This document shows, in pieces, positions 36,115 to 45,074 of a DNA stretch of 64,000 bases. The stretch is taken from contig NZ_FOXO01000016.1 of the NCBI RefSeq assembly GCF_900115735.1, positions 1 to 64,000 on the forward strand, written 5' to 3'. The notes under the pieces were generated by a model. The model was not told the DNA's origin, searched no databases, and saw only the letters and a list, made by a program, of their open reading frames with translations. The DNA comes from Butyrivibrio proteoclasticus (GTDB lineage Bacteria > Bacillota > Clostridia > Lachnospirales > Lachnospiraceae). A program made the translations under genes and the position numbers. Every line of letters begins with the position of its first letter. Within the stretch, counting starts at the first letter, position 1.

Positions 36115-37031
36115 TACATGATTCCCTCCTGTCCCATTTTTTTGATAACAGCATTAGCTGCAAAGACAAGAACTATTCCGACAACTGTCTGGAAAAGGCC
36201 TACAGCTGTAGCGAAATCGAATCTTCCTGCCGCAAGACCTACTGAATAAACGTAGGTACTGATAACATCAGAAGCATCTCTTACCAGAGTATTTCCCATC
36301 ATGTATGGTCTGTCAAAACTGATGTTTACAAGTCTTCCGATCTGCATGATAAGAAGAACTGTTATTGTAGATGAAATCTGAGGAAGTGTAACATGCCATA
36401 TTCTCTGAAGTCTTGTTGCTCCGTCGATATAAGCAGCCTCACCAAGTGAAGCATCTGCCGCCATCAGCGCTGCAAGATAAACAATGAGCGAGTAGCCGGC
36501 CCCCTGCCATACACCCATGATCCAGTATACAAATCTCCAAATAAATGAGTTGCTGAGGAATGATACGTTCTCACCGCCAAGTGCTACGATAAGATTGTTA
36601 ACAAGTCCTGAATTTGAAAAGAGCTGAGTAACGATACCTGAGATGATAACCCATGAAAGGAAGTTTGGCAGATACAAAAGTGTCTGTGTTGTCTTTCTTA
36701 CACCTTCACTTCTTAGCTCATTTAAAAAGATCGCCAAGAAAATCGGGAATGGGAATCCAATAATAAGATCACCAATGTTCAATACCAGAGTATTCTTCAG
36801 TGCGCTCCAGAAATCCTTTGATGTAAAGGCCTCTTTGAAGTTTGCAAGTCCAATCCATGGGCTGTTCCAGATACCTTTAAATACGTTGAACTTCTTGAAT
36901 GCTACTATTACTCCGAGCATTGGTTTGTACTTGAAAAGAATCATATAGATAACCGGAATTATCAGCATAAGATACAGCTGCCAGTTATTTCTTAAATAGA
37001 CTTTTACTTTACCGTTCTTATCTTTTTTCAT
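36114..37031 (-). CDS. ABC transporter permease (LplB type)
   Basis: This 305-residue permease begins with YLRNNWQLYLMLIIPVIYMI and contains the EAA loop LGEAAYIDGATRLQRIWHVT with LPQ. It is the MalF-like half and the first gene of the operon. The start is supported by AAAGAGAG upstream. The transporter lacks its own ATPase, as usual for LplABC systems that share one. The substrate is unknown. Confidence 0.9.
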   Translation of the reverse strand: MKKDKNGKVKVYLRNNWQLYLMLIIPVIYMILFKYKPMLGVIVAFKKFNVFKGIWNSPWIGLANFKEAFTSKDFWSALKNTLVLNIGDLIIGFPFPIFLAIFLNELRSEGVRKTTQTLLYLPNFLSWVIISGIVTQLFSNSGLVNNLIVALGGENVSFLSNSFIWRFVYWIMGVWQGAGYSLIVYLAALMAADASLGEAAYIDGATRLQRIWHVTLPQISSTITVLLIMQIGRLVNISFDRPYMMGNTLVRDASDVISTYVYSVGLAAGRFDFATAVGLFQTVVGIVLVFAANAVIKKMGQEGIM

Positions 37032-37168
37032 AGTCTCTCTTTCCTAACCCCTGTTTTTAAAACGCCTGTTGCCGATAAAATGATAACTCTTTATTACTTT
37101 ATCATTATATAATAATATTTTACCCATGTCATGAATAAGAAACTATAGATAATTTGCTATTATTGCTC

Positions 37169-37188
37169 TAAAACATTGCATTTTTTGT
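37169..37188 (-). promoter_or_regulatory. Shared 20-bp motif, copy A (Lpl operon)
   Basis: On the minus strand this reads with core AAAAAATGCAATG and is identical over all 20 bases to the copy in front of oppA. A TATAGT box lies 21 bases further on, so the motif covers the -35 region and just above. The Lpl operon starts about 140 bases downstream. See also 43847-43866 and 50349-50368. Confidence 0.65.
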
Positions 37189-37207
37189 TTTTGGCAAAAA
37201 AGTGCAC

Positions 37208-37240
37208 AAAAAGAGCAGATAAACTTTTGTTCATCTGCCC
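37208..37240 (-). terminator. Terminator of the opp operon
   Basis: A 10-bp stem (37215-37224 with 37229-37238, core GCAGAT) with one mismatch and a four-base loop is followed by five T residues on the minus strand. It lies 18 bases past the oppF stop. Confidence 0.8.
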
Positions 37241-37257
37241 CAAAACTATGATACTAA

Positions 37258-38265
37258 TTATTTTGTTTCCTCATAGCTAAAACCGCGAAGGCTTAATTCA
37301 TTTGCAAGACTGCAGGCTACAAAGTGTCCCTTTTCAATCTCAAAATACTCAGGAGTACACTCCTTACACTTTTCAGTGCAATATCTGCAACGTGTGTGGA
37401 AATAGCATCCACTTGGTGGATTAGCCGGGTTAGGAATCTCTCCCCTAAGAGGTATTCTCTCCTGGATAAAGTTTGGATCAGCAACAGGAACTGCTGACAT
37501 CAAAGCCTCTGTATATGGGTGCTTTGGATGTGTGAATATCTGCTCTGTCTCACCGTATTCAACCATTTTTCCAAGATACATTACACCAACTCTGTCAGAT
37601 ATATGCTCAACTACAGACAAGTCATGGGAAATGAAGATATAAGTGAGTTTCATTTCTTTCTGTAAATCCTTAAGAAGATTTATTACCTGTGCCTGGATTG
37701 AAACATCAAGAGCTGAAACAGCCTCATCACACACAATGATCTTGGGCTTTATTACCAGCGCTCTTGCAATACCGATACGCTGTCTCTGACCGCCTGAAAA
37801 TGCATGTGGATATCTCATAAGATAAGCAGGATTAAGTCCTACTTTCTCCGCCATTTCTTTTGCCATCTGATCCATCTGGCTGTCAGGCATCTTGGGATAG
37901 TTGGCCTTTAAAGGTTCCTTTATGATGTCAAGTACAGTCATTCTTGGATCAAGGGATGAATACGGATCCTGGAAGATCATCTGGATCTCCTTGCGGATTC
38001 CCTTCATCTTCTTTTTATCAACTTTCAAAAAGTCTACTTCTTCTCCTGCTTCTGTGCGGTAAAAAACTTCTCCCTCTGAAGCATCATACGCTCTTACAAT
38101 GCATCTTCCAAGAGTTGTCTTTCCACAGCCGGACTCTCCAACAATTCCTATTGTCTCTCCTTCTCTTACGCTAAAAGAAACATCTGTAACCGCCTTAACA
38201 GTGACATTCTTGGAGGTAAAGCGCTTGTGGAGATGCTTTACTTCTAAAATATTATCTTTTTCCAC
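37258..38265 (-). CDS. oppF: Oligopeptide-type ABC transporter ATPase, OppF
   Basis: This cytosolic ATPase powers the Opp/Dpp-type importer. Walker A GESGCGKTT, signature AFSGGQRQRIG and Walker B IIVCDEAVSALD are intact. The C-terminal oligopeptide-transporter extension carries Cys residues (CYFHTRCRYCTEKCKEC) that may hold an Fe-S cluster, as in DppD/OppF. The GTG at 38265 was chosen because GGGAGG lies eight bases upstream; a longer open frame runs back into oppD without a site. It overlaps oppD by 14 bases. Last gene of the transporter operon. Confidence 0.9.
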   Translation of the reverse strand: MEKDNILEVKHLHKRFTSKNVTVKAVTDVSFSVREGETIGIVGESGCGKTTLGRCIVRAYDASEGEVFYRTEAGEEVDFLKVDKKKMKGIRKEIQMIFQDPYSSLDPRMTVLDIIKEPLKANYPKMPDSQMDQMAKEMAEKVGLNPAYLMRYPHAFSGGQRQRIGIARALVIKPKIIVCDEAVSALDVSIQAQVINLLKDLQKEMKLTYIFISHDLSVVEHISDRVGVMYLGKMVEYGETEQIFTHPKHPYTEALMSAVPVADPNFIQERIPLRGEIPNPANPPSGCYFHTRCRYCTEKCKECTPEYFEIEKGHFVACSLANELSLRGFSYEETK

Positions 38266-39349
38266 GCTTTTTTCCTCCCTCATCTGGCTCAACAGGATTT
38301 GCTGCCTCTTCTGCAAGCCTCTTTTCAACTTCAGCTCTGTGTGCCTGGCAAGCAGGATTAGAGCAGTTAAAGCATGCAATCTTATATCCGGGTTCTATCT
38401 CAACAAGTTCAGGCTCTGCTTTATCACAAAGTCCCTCAATCCTGCAGTCACATCTGTCATAGAATCCGCACTGTTTTGGAAGATTCATGGCAAGAGGCAC
38501 TGTTCCTTCAATTGAGAATAATCTCTCATCTTTTTTTCCACCGATCTTATGAACGGAACCCATAAGTCCGCGAGTGTATGGATGCTGAGGATTTGCATAT
38601 ATTGTCTTGGAATCGCCTGTCTCCACGACTTTTCCAAGGTACATAACTGCTACTCTGTCGCACATCCTTGCAACTACTCCCAGGTCGTGTGTGATGAACA
38701 GAATAGCCATGTTGAACTCTTTTTGAAGCTCCTTCATAAGCTCAAGGATCTGAGCCTGAATTGTCACATCAAGAGCTGTTGTAGGTTCATCAGCGATCAA
38801 AAGCTTTGGATTACATACCAGCGCCATTGCTATAAGTGCTCTCTGAAGCATACCGCCGGAAAACTCGTGTGGATACTGATTATATCTCTTTTCCACATTT
38901 GCGATTCCAACTTTTCTCATGACTTCAAGGGAAATCTCTTTTGCCTTCTTTTTGTCTTTTGTGATATGCAAAAGAGTTGCCTCAGTGATCTGGTTTCCAA
39001 TGGTATACATTGGTGAAAAAGCCACCATAGGCTCCTGGAATATCATTGAGATCTGTTTTCCGCGGATATTTCTTATTTCTTTTCCCTTAGGGTCCATCTT
39101 AAGAATATCCACCTCAGTGTCATCCTCATTCCTGAACATGATTTCGCCGTGAGGTGTGCACTTTCTGTCATTGATCGCAAGAATTGATTTACAAGTGATT
39201 GATTTACCGCAGCCTGACTCTCCAACAAGTCCAAGAGTCTCGCCGCGCTTTATTTCGAAGTTTACGCCTCTTACTGGTGTAAGAGTACCTTCCATCATCT
39301 TTATGTCTACATGGAGGTCCTTTACTTCTATAATGTTGTCCTTTTCCAT
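38252..39349 (-). CDS. oppD: Oligopeptide-type ABC transporter ATPase, OppD
   Basis: The second ATPase of the importer. Walker A is GESGCGKSI, the signature is FSGGMLQRALIAMALV as in DppD/OppD, and Walker B is LLIADEPTTALD. The C-terminal region has CGFYDRCDCRIEGLCDK, a cysteine-rich tail. The ATG of MEKDNIIEV (39349) has GGGAGG six bases before it; a longer frame to 39385 overlaps oppC and has none. A Lys/Arg-rich tail follows residue 350. Confidence 0.9.
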   Translation of the reverse strand: MEKDNIIEVKDLHVDIKMMEGTLTPVRGVNFEIKRGETLGLVGESGCGKSITCKSILAINDRKCTPHGEIMFRNEDDTEVDILKMDPKGKEIRNIRGKQISMIFQEPMVAFSPMYTIGNQITEATLLHITKDKKKAKEISLEVMRKVGIANVEKRYNQYPHEFSGGMLQRALIAMALVCNPKLLIADEPTTALDVTIQAQILELMKELQKEFNMAILFITHDLGVVARMCDRVAVMYLGKVVETGDSKTIYANPQHPYTRGLMGSVHKIGGKKDERLFSIEGTVPLAMNLPKQCGFYDRCDCRIEGLCDKAEPELVEIEPGYKIACFNCSNPACQAHRAEVEKRLAEEAANPVEPDEGGKKRGKR

Positions 39350-39362
39350 AAGTTCCTCCCGA

Positions 39363-40481
39363 TTACTTGTATGGATCTGCTGCATCTCTCATTCCATCGC
39401 CAAGGAAGTTAAATGCCAAAACTGTGATAGTAACGAAAATAATTGGAATAAGCTTGTGTGGGTTTGCCGCCACATCTGTTACTGAGCTTGCTTCCTGAAG
39501 AAGAACACCCCAGCTTGTTGCAGGTGACTTTATACCAAGTCCAAGATATGACATTGATGTCTCACCTACGATTGAACCCGGAATTCCAAGAGTCAGAGAT
39601 ACGATAAGGTAGCTCATAAAGCCCGGAACAAGGTGCTTCCAGATTATCTTCCATGTTGATACGCCTGAGATTCTTGCAGCCATAACGTAGTCTTCATTCT
39701 TAAGTGAAAGGAACTTACCTCTTACAACTCTGGCCATTCCTGTCCAGTTAATGAACGAAAGAATGATCGTCATGTAGAAATACATCTTAACTGTAGAGAT
39801 TCCTGCAGGGATAGCTGCTGAAAGTGCCATCCAGAGCGGAATCTGAGGCACAGCTCCTATAACCTCTATTATTCTCTGAATTATGATATCTATAACGCCA
39901 CCAAAATATCCTGAAATCGAACCAATAGCAACGCCCAGAAAAAAGCTTATGAATGCGCTGGCAAATGGGATTGAAAGGGAAATCCTTGCTCCCAAAAGCA
40001 CTCTGGAAAAGATATCTCGTCCAAGTGAATCTGCTCCGAAAAGGTATATTTTTGCTCCTGTTCCTCCATTGGAGCCTTCGCCCACACCAAAGAGATGAAG
40101 GTCACATGGGAAAAGACCTAATATCTTATATTCAGTTCCGTGAACAAACCATTCAATCTTGTAGTATTCAGAAAGATCAGGTTCAAGTTTTACTTCAAAT
40201 GTCTTTTTATCAATAGTCTTTGCAAGCTTGTAAACATGGGGGCCTACATGCTCGTCGTTAAAAATAGTATAAATTTCTGTCGGAGCTGAGTTCCTGTACA
40301 GTCCGTCGAACTCATCAAGTGAATATGGCGCAAGGAAATCTGCAAACAATGCTCCAATGTAAAGAACTGCCAAAATAATAAATGAAACCTGAGCAAGTTT
40401 ATGCTTTTTAAGCTTTCTTGCCATCAGAGTCCACTGGGAGGCAAGATAATAATCTTCTTTTGACTTAGTACGTTTTGCCAT
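39363..40481 (-). CDS. oppC: Oligopeptide-type ABC transporter permease, OppC
   Basis: The 372-residue permease has an N-terminal membrane helix, a long extracytoplasmic loop (about 70-140) that is larger than in E. coli OppC, and five more helices with the EAA-like loop VMAARISGVSTWKIIWKHLV. SYLGLGIKSPATSWG is typical of DppC/OppC. Its ATG shares one base with the oppB stop in TAATG, so the two are coupled. Confidence 0.92.
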   Translation of the reverse strand: MAKRTKSKEDYYLASQWTLMARKLKKHKLAQVSFIILAVLYIGALFADFLAPYSLDEFDGLYRNSAPTEIYTIFNDEHVGPHVYKLAKTIDKKTFEVKLEPDLSEYYKIEWFVHGTEYKILGLFPCDLHLFGVGEGSNGGTGAKIYLFGADSLGRDIFSRVLLGARISLSIPFASAFISFFLGVAIGSISGYFGGVIDIIIQRIIEVIGAVPQIPLWMALSAAIPAGISTVKMYFYMTIILSFINWTGMARVVRGKFLSLKNEDYVMAARISGVSTWKIIWKHLVPGFMSYLIVSLTLGIPGSIVGETSMSYLGLGIKSPATSWGVLLQEASSVTDVAANPHKLIPIIFVTITVLAFNFLGDGMRDAADPYK

Positions 40482-41581
40482 TATCTGTTACCTCCTGAAT
40501 ATCTGATTCTTGGATCAAGGAAGGCAAGAGCTATATCAGATAAAAGAACTCCGATAACAACCAGCACTGCCTGGATCATAACGATTGCACCTGCAAGGTA
40601 CATATCCTGAGACTGAAGGGCCTTATAAAGTACAGGTCCCTGGATCTGCATGTTAAGCACAAGAGCTGTTACTGTAGATCCTGAGAACAGGCTTGAAAGA
40701 ACTCCGCCAAGTCCTGATACAGTAGGGTTTATAGCTGCTCTGAAGCAGTACTTCATGATGATTTTTCCTTCAGGAACACCCTTAGCTCTTGCTGTAAGTG
40801 TGTACTGCTGCGCAACCTCATCGAGCATCTGGGCTCTCACTGAACGGATGATTCCGCAGGTGCCGCTTGTACCAATTACGATAATAGGAATGATCATTCT
40901 TTTTAAGAAGTCGCCGAAATTGTATAAATGAACGCCGTTTTGTAACATCTCCTGGCTAAAAAGGCCTACATTGGCATTTCCCGTCCATTTATAGGAGAGA
41001 TACATAAGCACAATTGCCAAAATAAAGTTCGGTATGGCAGTACCTAAGAATCCGATTATGGCCGATATGTAATCGCCAACAGAATACTGATGCGTACTTG
41101 CATATACCGCTATCGGTATAGAAACCAGATACTGGAACAACATGATGATAGCCGTTACACCGATTGTCAGCCCCAGTCTGTCATTAACTACACTCCACAC
41201 GTCTCTTCCGTATGCAAAAGAGTATTTCCAGTTGTGATGTGAATGATAAAGTCTGTAATATGCTGAATCTGTAGGGGTCCAGATAATATCTTTTACCCAC
41301 TTTAAATACTGCTGCCAAACAGGCAGATCAAGTCCATAGTCTGCTCTCATTGATGCCGCATAATCTGCATCTACTAATTCACCCTCGGTTGCAAGCGCCG
41401 CTATATGTGCGGATACATAGTCCCCCGGAGGAAGCTGAATAACGAAGAAAACCAAGATTGAGATTAAAAGAATTGTTGGAATGAACATAAGTACACGCTT
41501 GATGATGTACTGAACAAGATCCTTCTGAAAAAAGGCCTTAAGACTGTCCCCAAAACTCCTTTTTGCCACTTTTTCCTCCAT
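40481..41581 (-). CDS. oppB: Oligopeptide-type ABC transporter permease, OppB
   Basis: The 366-residue permease has the OppB/DppB pattern: YIIKRVLMFIPTILLISILV near the N-terminus and the cytoplasmic loop YTLTARAKGVPEGKIIMKY. The extracytoplasmic loop after the first helix is long. I chose the ATG of MEEKVAKRS (41581), with AAAGGGA upstream; the longer frame begins inside the hairpin at 41607-41637. Expression is probably reduced by that hairpin. Confidence 0.9.
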   Translation of the reverse strand: MEEKVAKRSFGDSLKAFFQKDLVQYIIKRVLMFIPTILLISILVFFVIQLPPGDYVSAHIAALATEGELVDADYAASMRADYGLDLPVWQQYLKWVKDIIWTPTDSAYYRLYHSHHNWKYSFAYGRDVWSVVNDRLGLTIGVTAIIMLFQYLVSIPIAVYASTHQYSVGDYISAIIGFLGTAIPNFILAIVLMYLSYKWTGNANVGLFSQEMLQNGVHLYNFGDFLKRMIIPIIVIGTSGTCGIIRSVRAQMLDEVAQQYTLTARAKGVPEGKIIMKYCFRAAINPTVSGLGGVLSSLFSGSTVTALVLNMQIQGPVLYKALQSQDMYLAGAIVMIQAVLVVIGVLLSDIALAFLDPRIRYSGGNR

Positions 41582-41606
41582 TAGAAATGTCCCTTTCCTT
41601 AAAAAT

Positions 41607-41637
41607 CCGGAGACGTGGAAACCAACCACGCCTCCGG
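41607..41637 (-). terminator. Attenuator-like hairpin between oppA and oppB
   Basis: A GC-rich stem CCGGAGGCGTGG/CCACGTCTCCGG with one mismatch and a seven-base loop is followed by ATTTTT on the minus strand. It lies between the binding protein and permease genes and should lower read-through. Confidence 0.8.
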
Positions 41638-41674
41638 TACTATTTAAAATAATACTACTGTGTTGTCCCCAGAA

Positions 41675-43759
41675 TTACTCTGCCTTAAACATTACTTCGT
41701 AATGAGCCATGTTTGCGTACTGGTAGCAGTCAGCCCATACAAGACCATCTGCATAGTTCTTAAGCTTTGAGGAGATGATCTCGTAAGAATTCTCTGCCTT
41801 AAGGTATGCAATTGACCAGAGGTTCTCTTTGTGGATGTTGAAAATCTCAGCCTGATAACCATCTCTTTCAGCCTCATCAGATGTAAGACGCCACTTGTCA
41901 TAGAGTTCAACAAGCTTTGCCATATCACCTGTAGGTTCAACACCCTGTGCTCCCTTAGTTGCGTAATATGTACCATACTCACCATACCATTCAGCTGCCT
42001 GAGCAATTGGAACGAATGGAGCTGCTCTATCCTTAAGTGAAGCACCGCCGATTGATGTGTGAGGTCCCATTACAGCTACCCAGTCATTATTGTCTATAGC
42101 TTCATCAAATGCTGAAACTTCGAGATTCTTAAGTGCGCAGTTGATACCTACTGCCTTGTAGTACTGCTCGAATACAGGATAAGACTCATCAGCACCACCA
42201 TCATATGCAAGGAATGTGATCATTAGGTCTGAACCATCTGCAAAATCATAGAATCCGTCAGATCCCTTTACAAGTCCGCATCCTTCAAGAAGGCTCTGTG
42301 CCTTTTCAACATCATATTCAGTCCACTTTGTCTCCCACTCAGCGTCATAACCAACGTTGCCCTCTGCAGGAGCTGCCTGACCAGGCTCAAGGAATCCATC
42401 TGTAAGAAGCTGTGATACCTGTGCTCTGTCTACGCAGATTGACATTGCCTCACGGAAGTCCTTGTTAGCAAAAAGATCTGCATAATTCTTGTCTGTGTTT
42501 GTGTAGTTAAATGTGATCTGGTAGCTACCCCAGTTAGTTGTACCCCATTCACGGATCTCTGCTGCATCACCAAGGTCAGCCTTTGTTGCTGCAATATCCT
42601 GCATAGCAATTGTAATGATATCAAGCTCTCCTGAACGGAACATAAGAAGATCCTGTCCATCTTCAGAAGTTGTGTTAAAGTGAAGTGCATCAACATATGG
42701 AAGCTGGTTGCCGGCTGCATCAACTTTCCAGAAGTATGGGTTACGATCCATGATGCAAAGTGTATCATCCTTTGAGCTGTTTCCGGGAACAGTTGAAAGA
42801 ACGAAAGAGTTAAGTGTTGGAACTCCTGATGTATTCCAGAAGTTGTAAGCTACTGCTTTTCCTAAATCCTTAACTGTTGCTGCATCAATATTCTTTTTCT
42901 GTGCGTTTGTAAGAACTTCTTCCTCTGAGAGGCCTGTGCTCTGCCAGTACTCATTCTCAACATATGGGAAGTCCTCAGAATCAGGAATGAGGTCGCTTAA
43001 ATAGTGAGCTGGAGCCCAACACCATTTAAAATCGCCGTTCTCGATGAAGTCAGCAGGATACTTGGGATTAACGAATGTCCATGTTACTGTGTAATCATCA
43101 ACCTTTTTAAGAGTTGCAAATGCGTCCTCTCCATCTACTTCTTCCTTAAGTGCTGACCAGCCGTTCTTCTTGCTGTCAAAATTTGAAAGGTGGCACATGT
43201 AGTACCAGAATGTGATATCGTCAGCTGTGAATGGCTCGCCGTCAGACCACTTCATGCCTTCTCTTAATTTGAAGGTCCATTCTGTGTAATCATCATTATG
43301 TTCAAAAGATTTAATAACGTTTGGATAATATGATCCGTCTGTGTTGTAACGGATGATAGACTCAAGAGTAGGTCTTGATAATCCCCAACCGCCGCCTGCA
43401 CCTGCAAGATTGATAACCCCACCATAATTACCAATCTCAATCTTTGCACCGGTAGCATCTGCTGTCTCAACAAAAATGTTGTCAGCATTAGGAATTCTTT
43501 CCTCTACTGCAGGAAGTGTTCCTGCTGTTACCTGCTCTGCCAGCATAGGTGCTTCTGAATAACCTGAAATCTCTACGGCTTCTGCTGTTGTAGCCTCAGT
43601 TGCAGCAGTTTCAGCCGCTTCTGTAGAAGCCTGTGTGCTCTCTGCAGTATCCGCTGATGTGCTTGGTGTAGCTGCCCCACCACAGCCTGCAAGCATTGTT
43701 ACAGATGTTGCTGCCAGGAGAACTGCAGATAATACTTTATTACTTGTACTCTTTCTCAT
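41675..43759 (-). CDS. oppA: Solute-binding lipoprotein, family 5 (OppA/DppA type)
   Basis: The 694 residues open with a lipoprotein signal ending TSVTMLAGC, a Ser/Thr/Glu/Ala linker, and an SBP family 5 domain (FKLREGMKWSDGEPFTADDI is the family hallmark). Family 5 proteins bind peptides, but in anaerobes and Thermotoga relatives often bind oligosaccharides. Here the gene follows the iol cluster and carries the motif seen before iolD, so a sugar or cyclitol ligand is as plausible as a peptide. The ligand cannot be read from the sequence. Confidence 0.88.
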   Translation of the reverse strand: MRKSTSNKVLSAVLLAATSVTMLAGCGGAATPSTSADTAESTQASTEAAETAATEATTAEAVEISGYSEAPMLAEQVTAGTLPAVEERIPNADNIFVETADATGAKIEIGNYGGVINLAGAGGGWGLSRPTLESIIRYNTDGSYYPNVIKSFEHNDDYTEWTFKLREGMKWSDGEPFTADDITFWYYMCHLSNFDSKKNGWSALKEEVDGEDAFATLKKVDDYTVTWTFVNPKYPADFIENGDFKWCWAPAHYLSDLIPDSEDFPYVENEYWQSTGLSEEEVLTNAQKKNIDAATVKDLGKAVAYNFWNTSGVPTLNSFVLSTVPGNSSKDDTLCIMDRNPYFWKVDAAGNQLPYVDALHFNTTSEDGQDLLMFRSGELDIITIAMQDIAATKADLGDAAEIREWGTTNWGSYQITFNYTNTDKNYADLFANKDFREAMSICVDRAQVSQLLTDGFLEPGQAAPAEGNVGYDAEWETKWTEYDVEKAQSLLEGCGLVKGSDGFYDFADGSDLMITFLAYDGGADESYPVFEQYYKAVGINCALKNLEVSAFDEAIDNNDWVAVMGPHTSIGGASLKDRAAPFVPIAQAAEWYGEYGTYYATKGAQGVEPTGDMAKLVELYDKWRLTSDEAERDGYQAEIFNIHKENLWSIAYLKAENSYEIISSKLKNYADGLVWADCYQYANMAHYEVMFKAE

Positions 43760-43846
43760 ATTCCCTCCTTATTTTGAAAACCTTCAACACCATTATGATA
43801 TCATTGGTTTCCTACACTATATAGCCAAAATTTTATCTTTTTTTAA

Positions 43847-43866
43847 TAAAACATTGCATTTTTTGT
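43847..43866 (-). promoter_or_regulatory. Shared 20-bp motif, copy B (oppA)
   Basis: Identical over 20 bases to copy A. On the minus strand a TATAGT box lies 25 bases further on, and the oppA ATG is about 90 bases downstream, with AAGGAGG directly before it. The motif lies between the adh stop and oppA, so oppA has its own regulated promoter. Confidence 0.65.
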
Positions 43867-43905
43867 CATTCTGACATTTATTAACATTTAATTAAATTAA
43901 TCTGA

Positions 43906-45060
43906 TCACGGATACATTTTGCGATAAAGACCTTTCAATACTTCAGCATCCAATTCTCTGATTGTATTAGAAGGGCTTCCACTTATCATTGCATCTTCAG
44001 CCATTTTATCTATGCTGGCATGGAACTCTTCTCTGTTTATTCCATATCCTTCAAGAGTCGGAATCTGGCAAACATCACAGATTTTTCTGATCTGTACCAT
44101 AAAGGCATCTGCAGCTTTATCATCAGAGTCCTCATCAGTGGCTGCCCCTATCGCTCTTGCCATATCTGCAAATCTGTCCTTTGCGCCCTCTTTTGCATAA
44201 TCAAGACAGACTCCCAAAAGCATGGCATTGGATATTCCATGAGGAACGTGGAAAAGAGCTCCAATTGGGCGGCTCATTCCATGAACAAGAGTTACACTTG
44301 AATTGTTAAACGCCATTCCTGCTTCAAGAGCCGCAATAGACATCTGTGTTCTGGCTACGTCATTTCCTCCGTCGTGATATGAAAGTGGAAGGTAGTTGAA
44401 TATTCTTTTTATTGCAGATATTGCCAAGGTATCTGTCAGAGCCTGTGCTTTTCTTGATGTATAGGCTTCTACTGCATGTGTGAGGGCATCAAGTCCTGTT
44501 GATGCAGTCATTTTAGGTGGAAGTGTAAATGTAAGCTCAGGGTCAATGATCGCTACGTCAGGAATAAGCTGAGCTCCTTTAAGAAGCATTTTTACCCCGG
44601 ACTCAACATCCGAAATAATAGTGAACTGAGTGGCCTCAGAGCCTGTGCCTGCAGTTGTTGGAATGGCGATCATCTTTGCCTTTATTCCCGAAATCTCTTT
44701 TCCCATGTAGTCGGAGATCTTGCCGGGATTAGCATCCATTGCAGCCACAGCCTTCATGATATCAAGCGCGCTTCCGCCGCCAATTCCGATGAGGAAGTCG
44801 CAGTTTTCTTTCTTATAGATAGAAAGAGCCTCGTCGATCATGATGTTTGTAGGCTCTCCAAGGAAGCTGTCAAAAATTGCATATTTTATGTTCTTTTTGG
44901 AAAGGGCATCTGTAACGATCTTTACTTTTCCGAGTTTTTCTGTGATCTGATCACAGACGATAAGTGCCTTCTCTCCGAAATTATCAACATATTTTCCTAC
45001 TTCCTTAAGGCTGCCTTTTCCTGTAACTATTTTCCCCGGTACAATAAATTCTTTTGCCAT
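43906..45060 (-). CDS. Iron-containing alcohol dehydrogenase
   Basis: A group III (Fe-dependent) NAD(P)H oxidoreductase of 384 residues. The N-terminal nucleotide domain has LIGIGGGSALDIMKA, and the metal site is formed by DALTHAVEAYTS and by His residues in SVTLVHGMSRPIGALFHVPHG. The ATG of MAKEFIVPG was taken, with AGGGGG upstream. It lies 14 bases after iolG in the iol operon. A reasonable role is reduction of an aldehyde such as malonate semialdehyde to 3-hydroxypropionate, because iolA is not present here. This role is inference. Confidence 0.88.
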   Translation of the reverse strand: MAKEFIVPGKIVTGKGSLKEVGKYVDNFGEKALIVCDQITEKLGKVKIVTDALSKKNIKYAIFDSFLGEPTNIMIDEALSIYKKENCDFLIGIGGGSALDIMKAVAAMDANPGKISDYMGKEISGIKAKMIAIPTTAGTGSEATQFTIISDVESGVKMLLKGAQLIPDVAIIDPELTFTLPPKMTASTGLDALTHAVEAYTSRKAQALTDTLAISAIKRIFNYLPLSYHDGGNDVARTQMSIAALEAGMAFNNSSVTLVHGMSRPIGALFHVPHGISNAMLLGVCLDYAKEGAKDRFADMARAIGAATDEDSDDKAADAFMVQIRKICDVCQIPTLEGYGINREEFHASIDKMAEDAMISGSPSNTIRELDAEVLKGLYRKMYP

Positions 45061-45074
45061 AACAAAAGTCCCCC

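Noticed and set aside
38266..38379. Longer N-terminus for oppF
   Set aside because: It would overlap oppD by over 120 bases and lacks a ribosome site, while the GTG at 38265 has GGGAGG in front.
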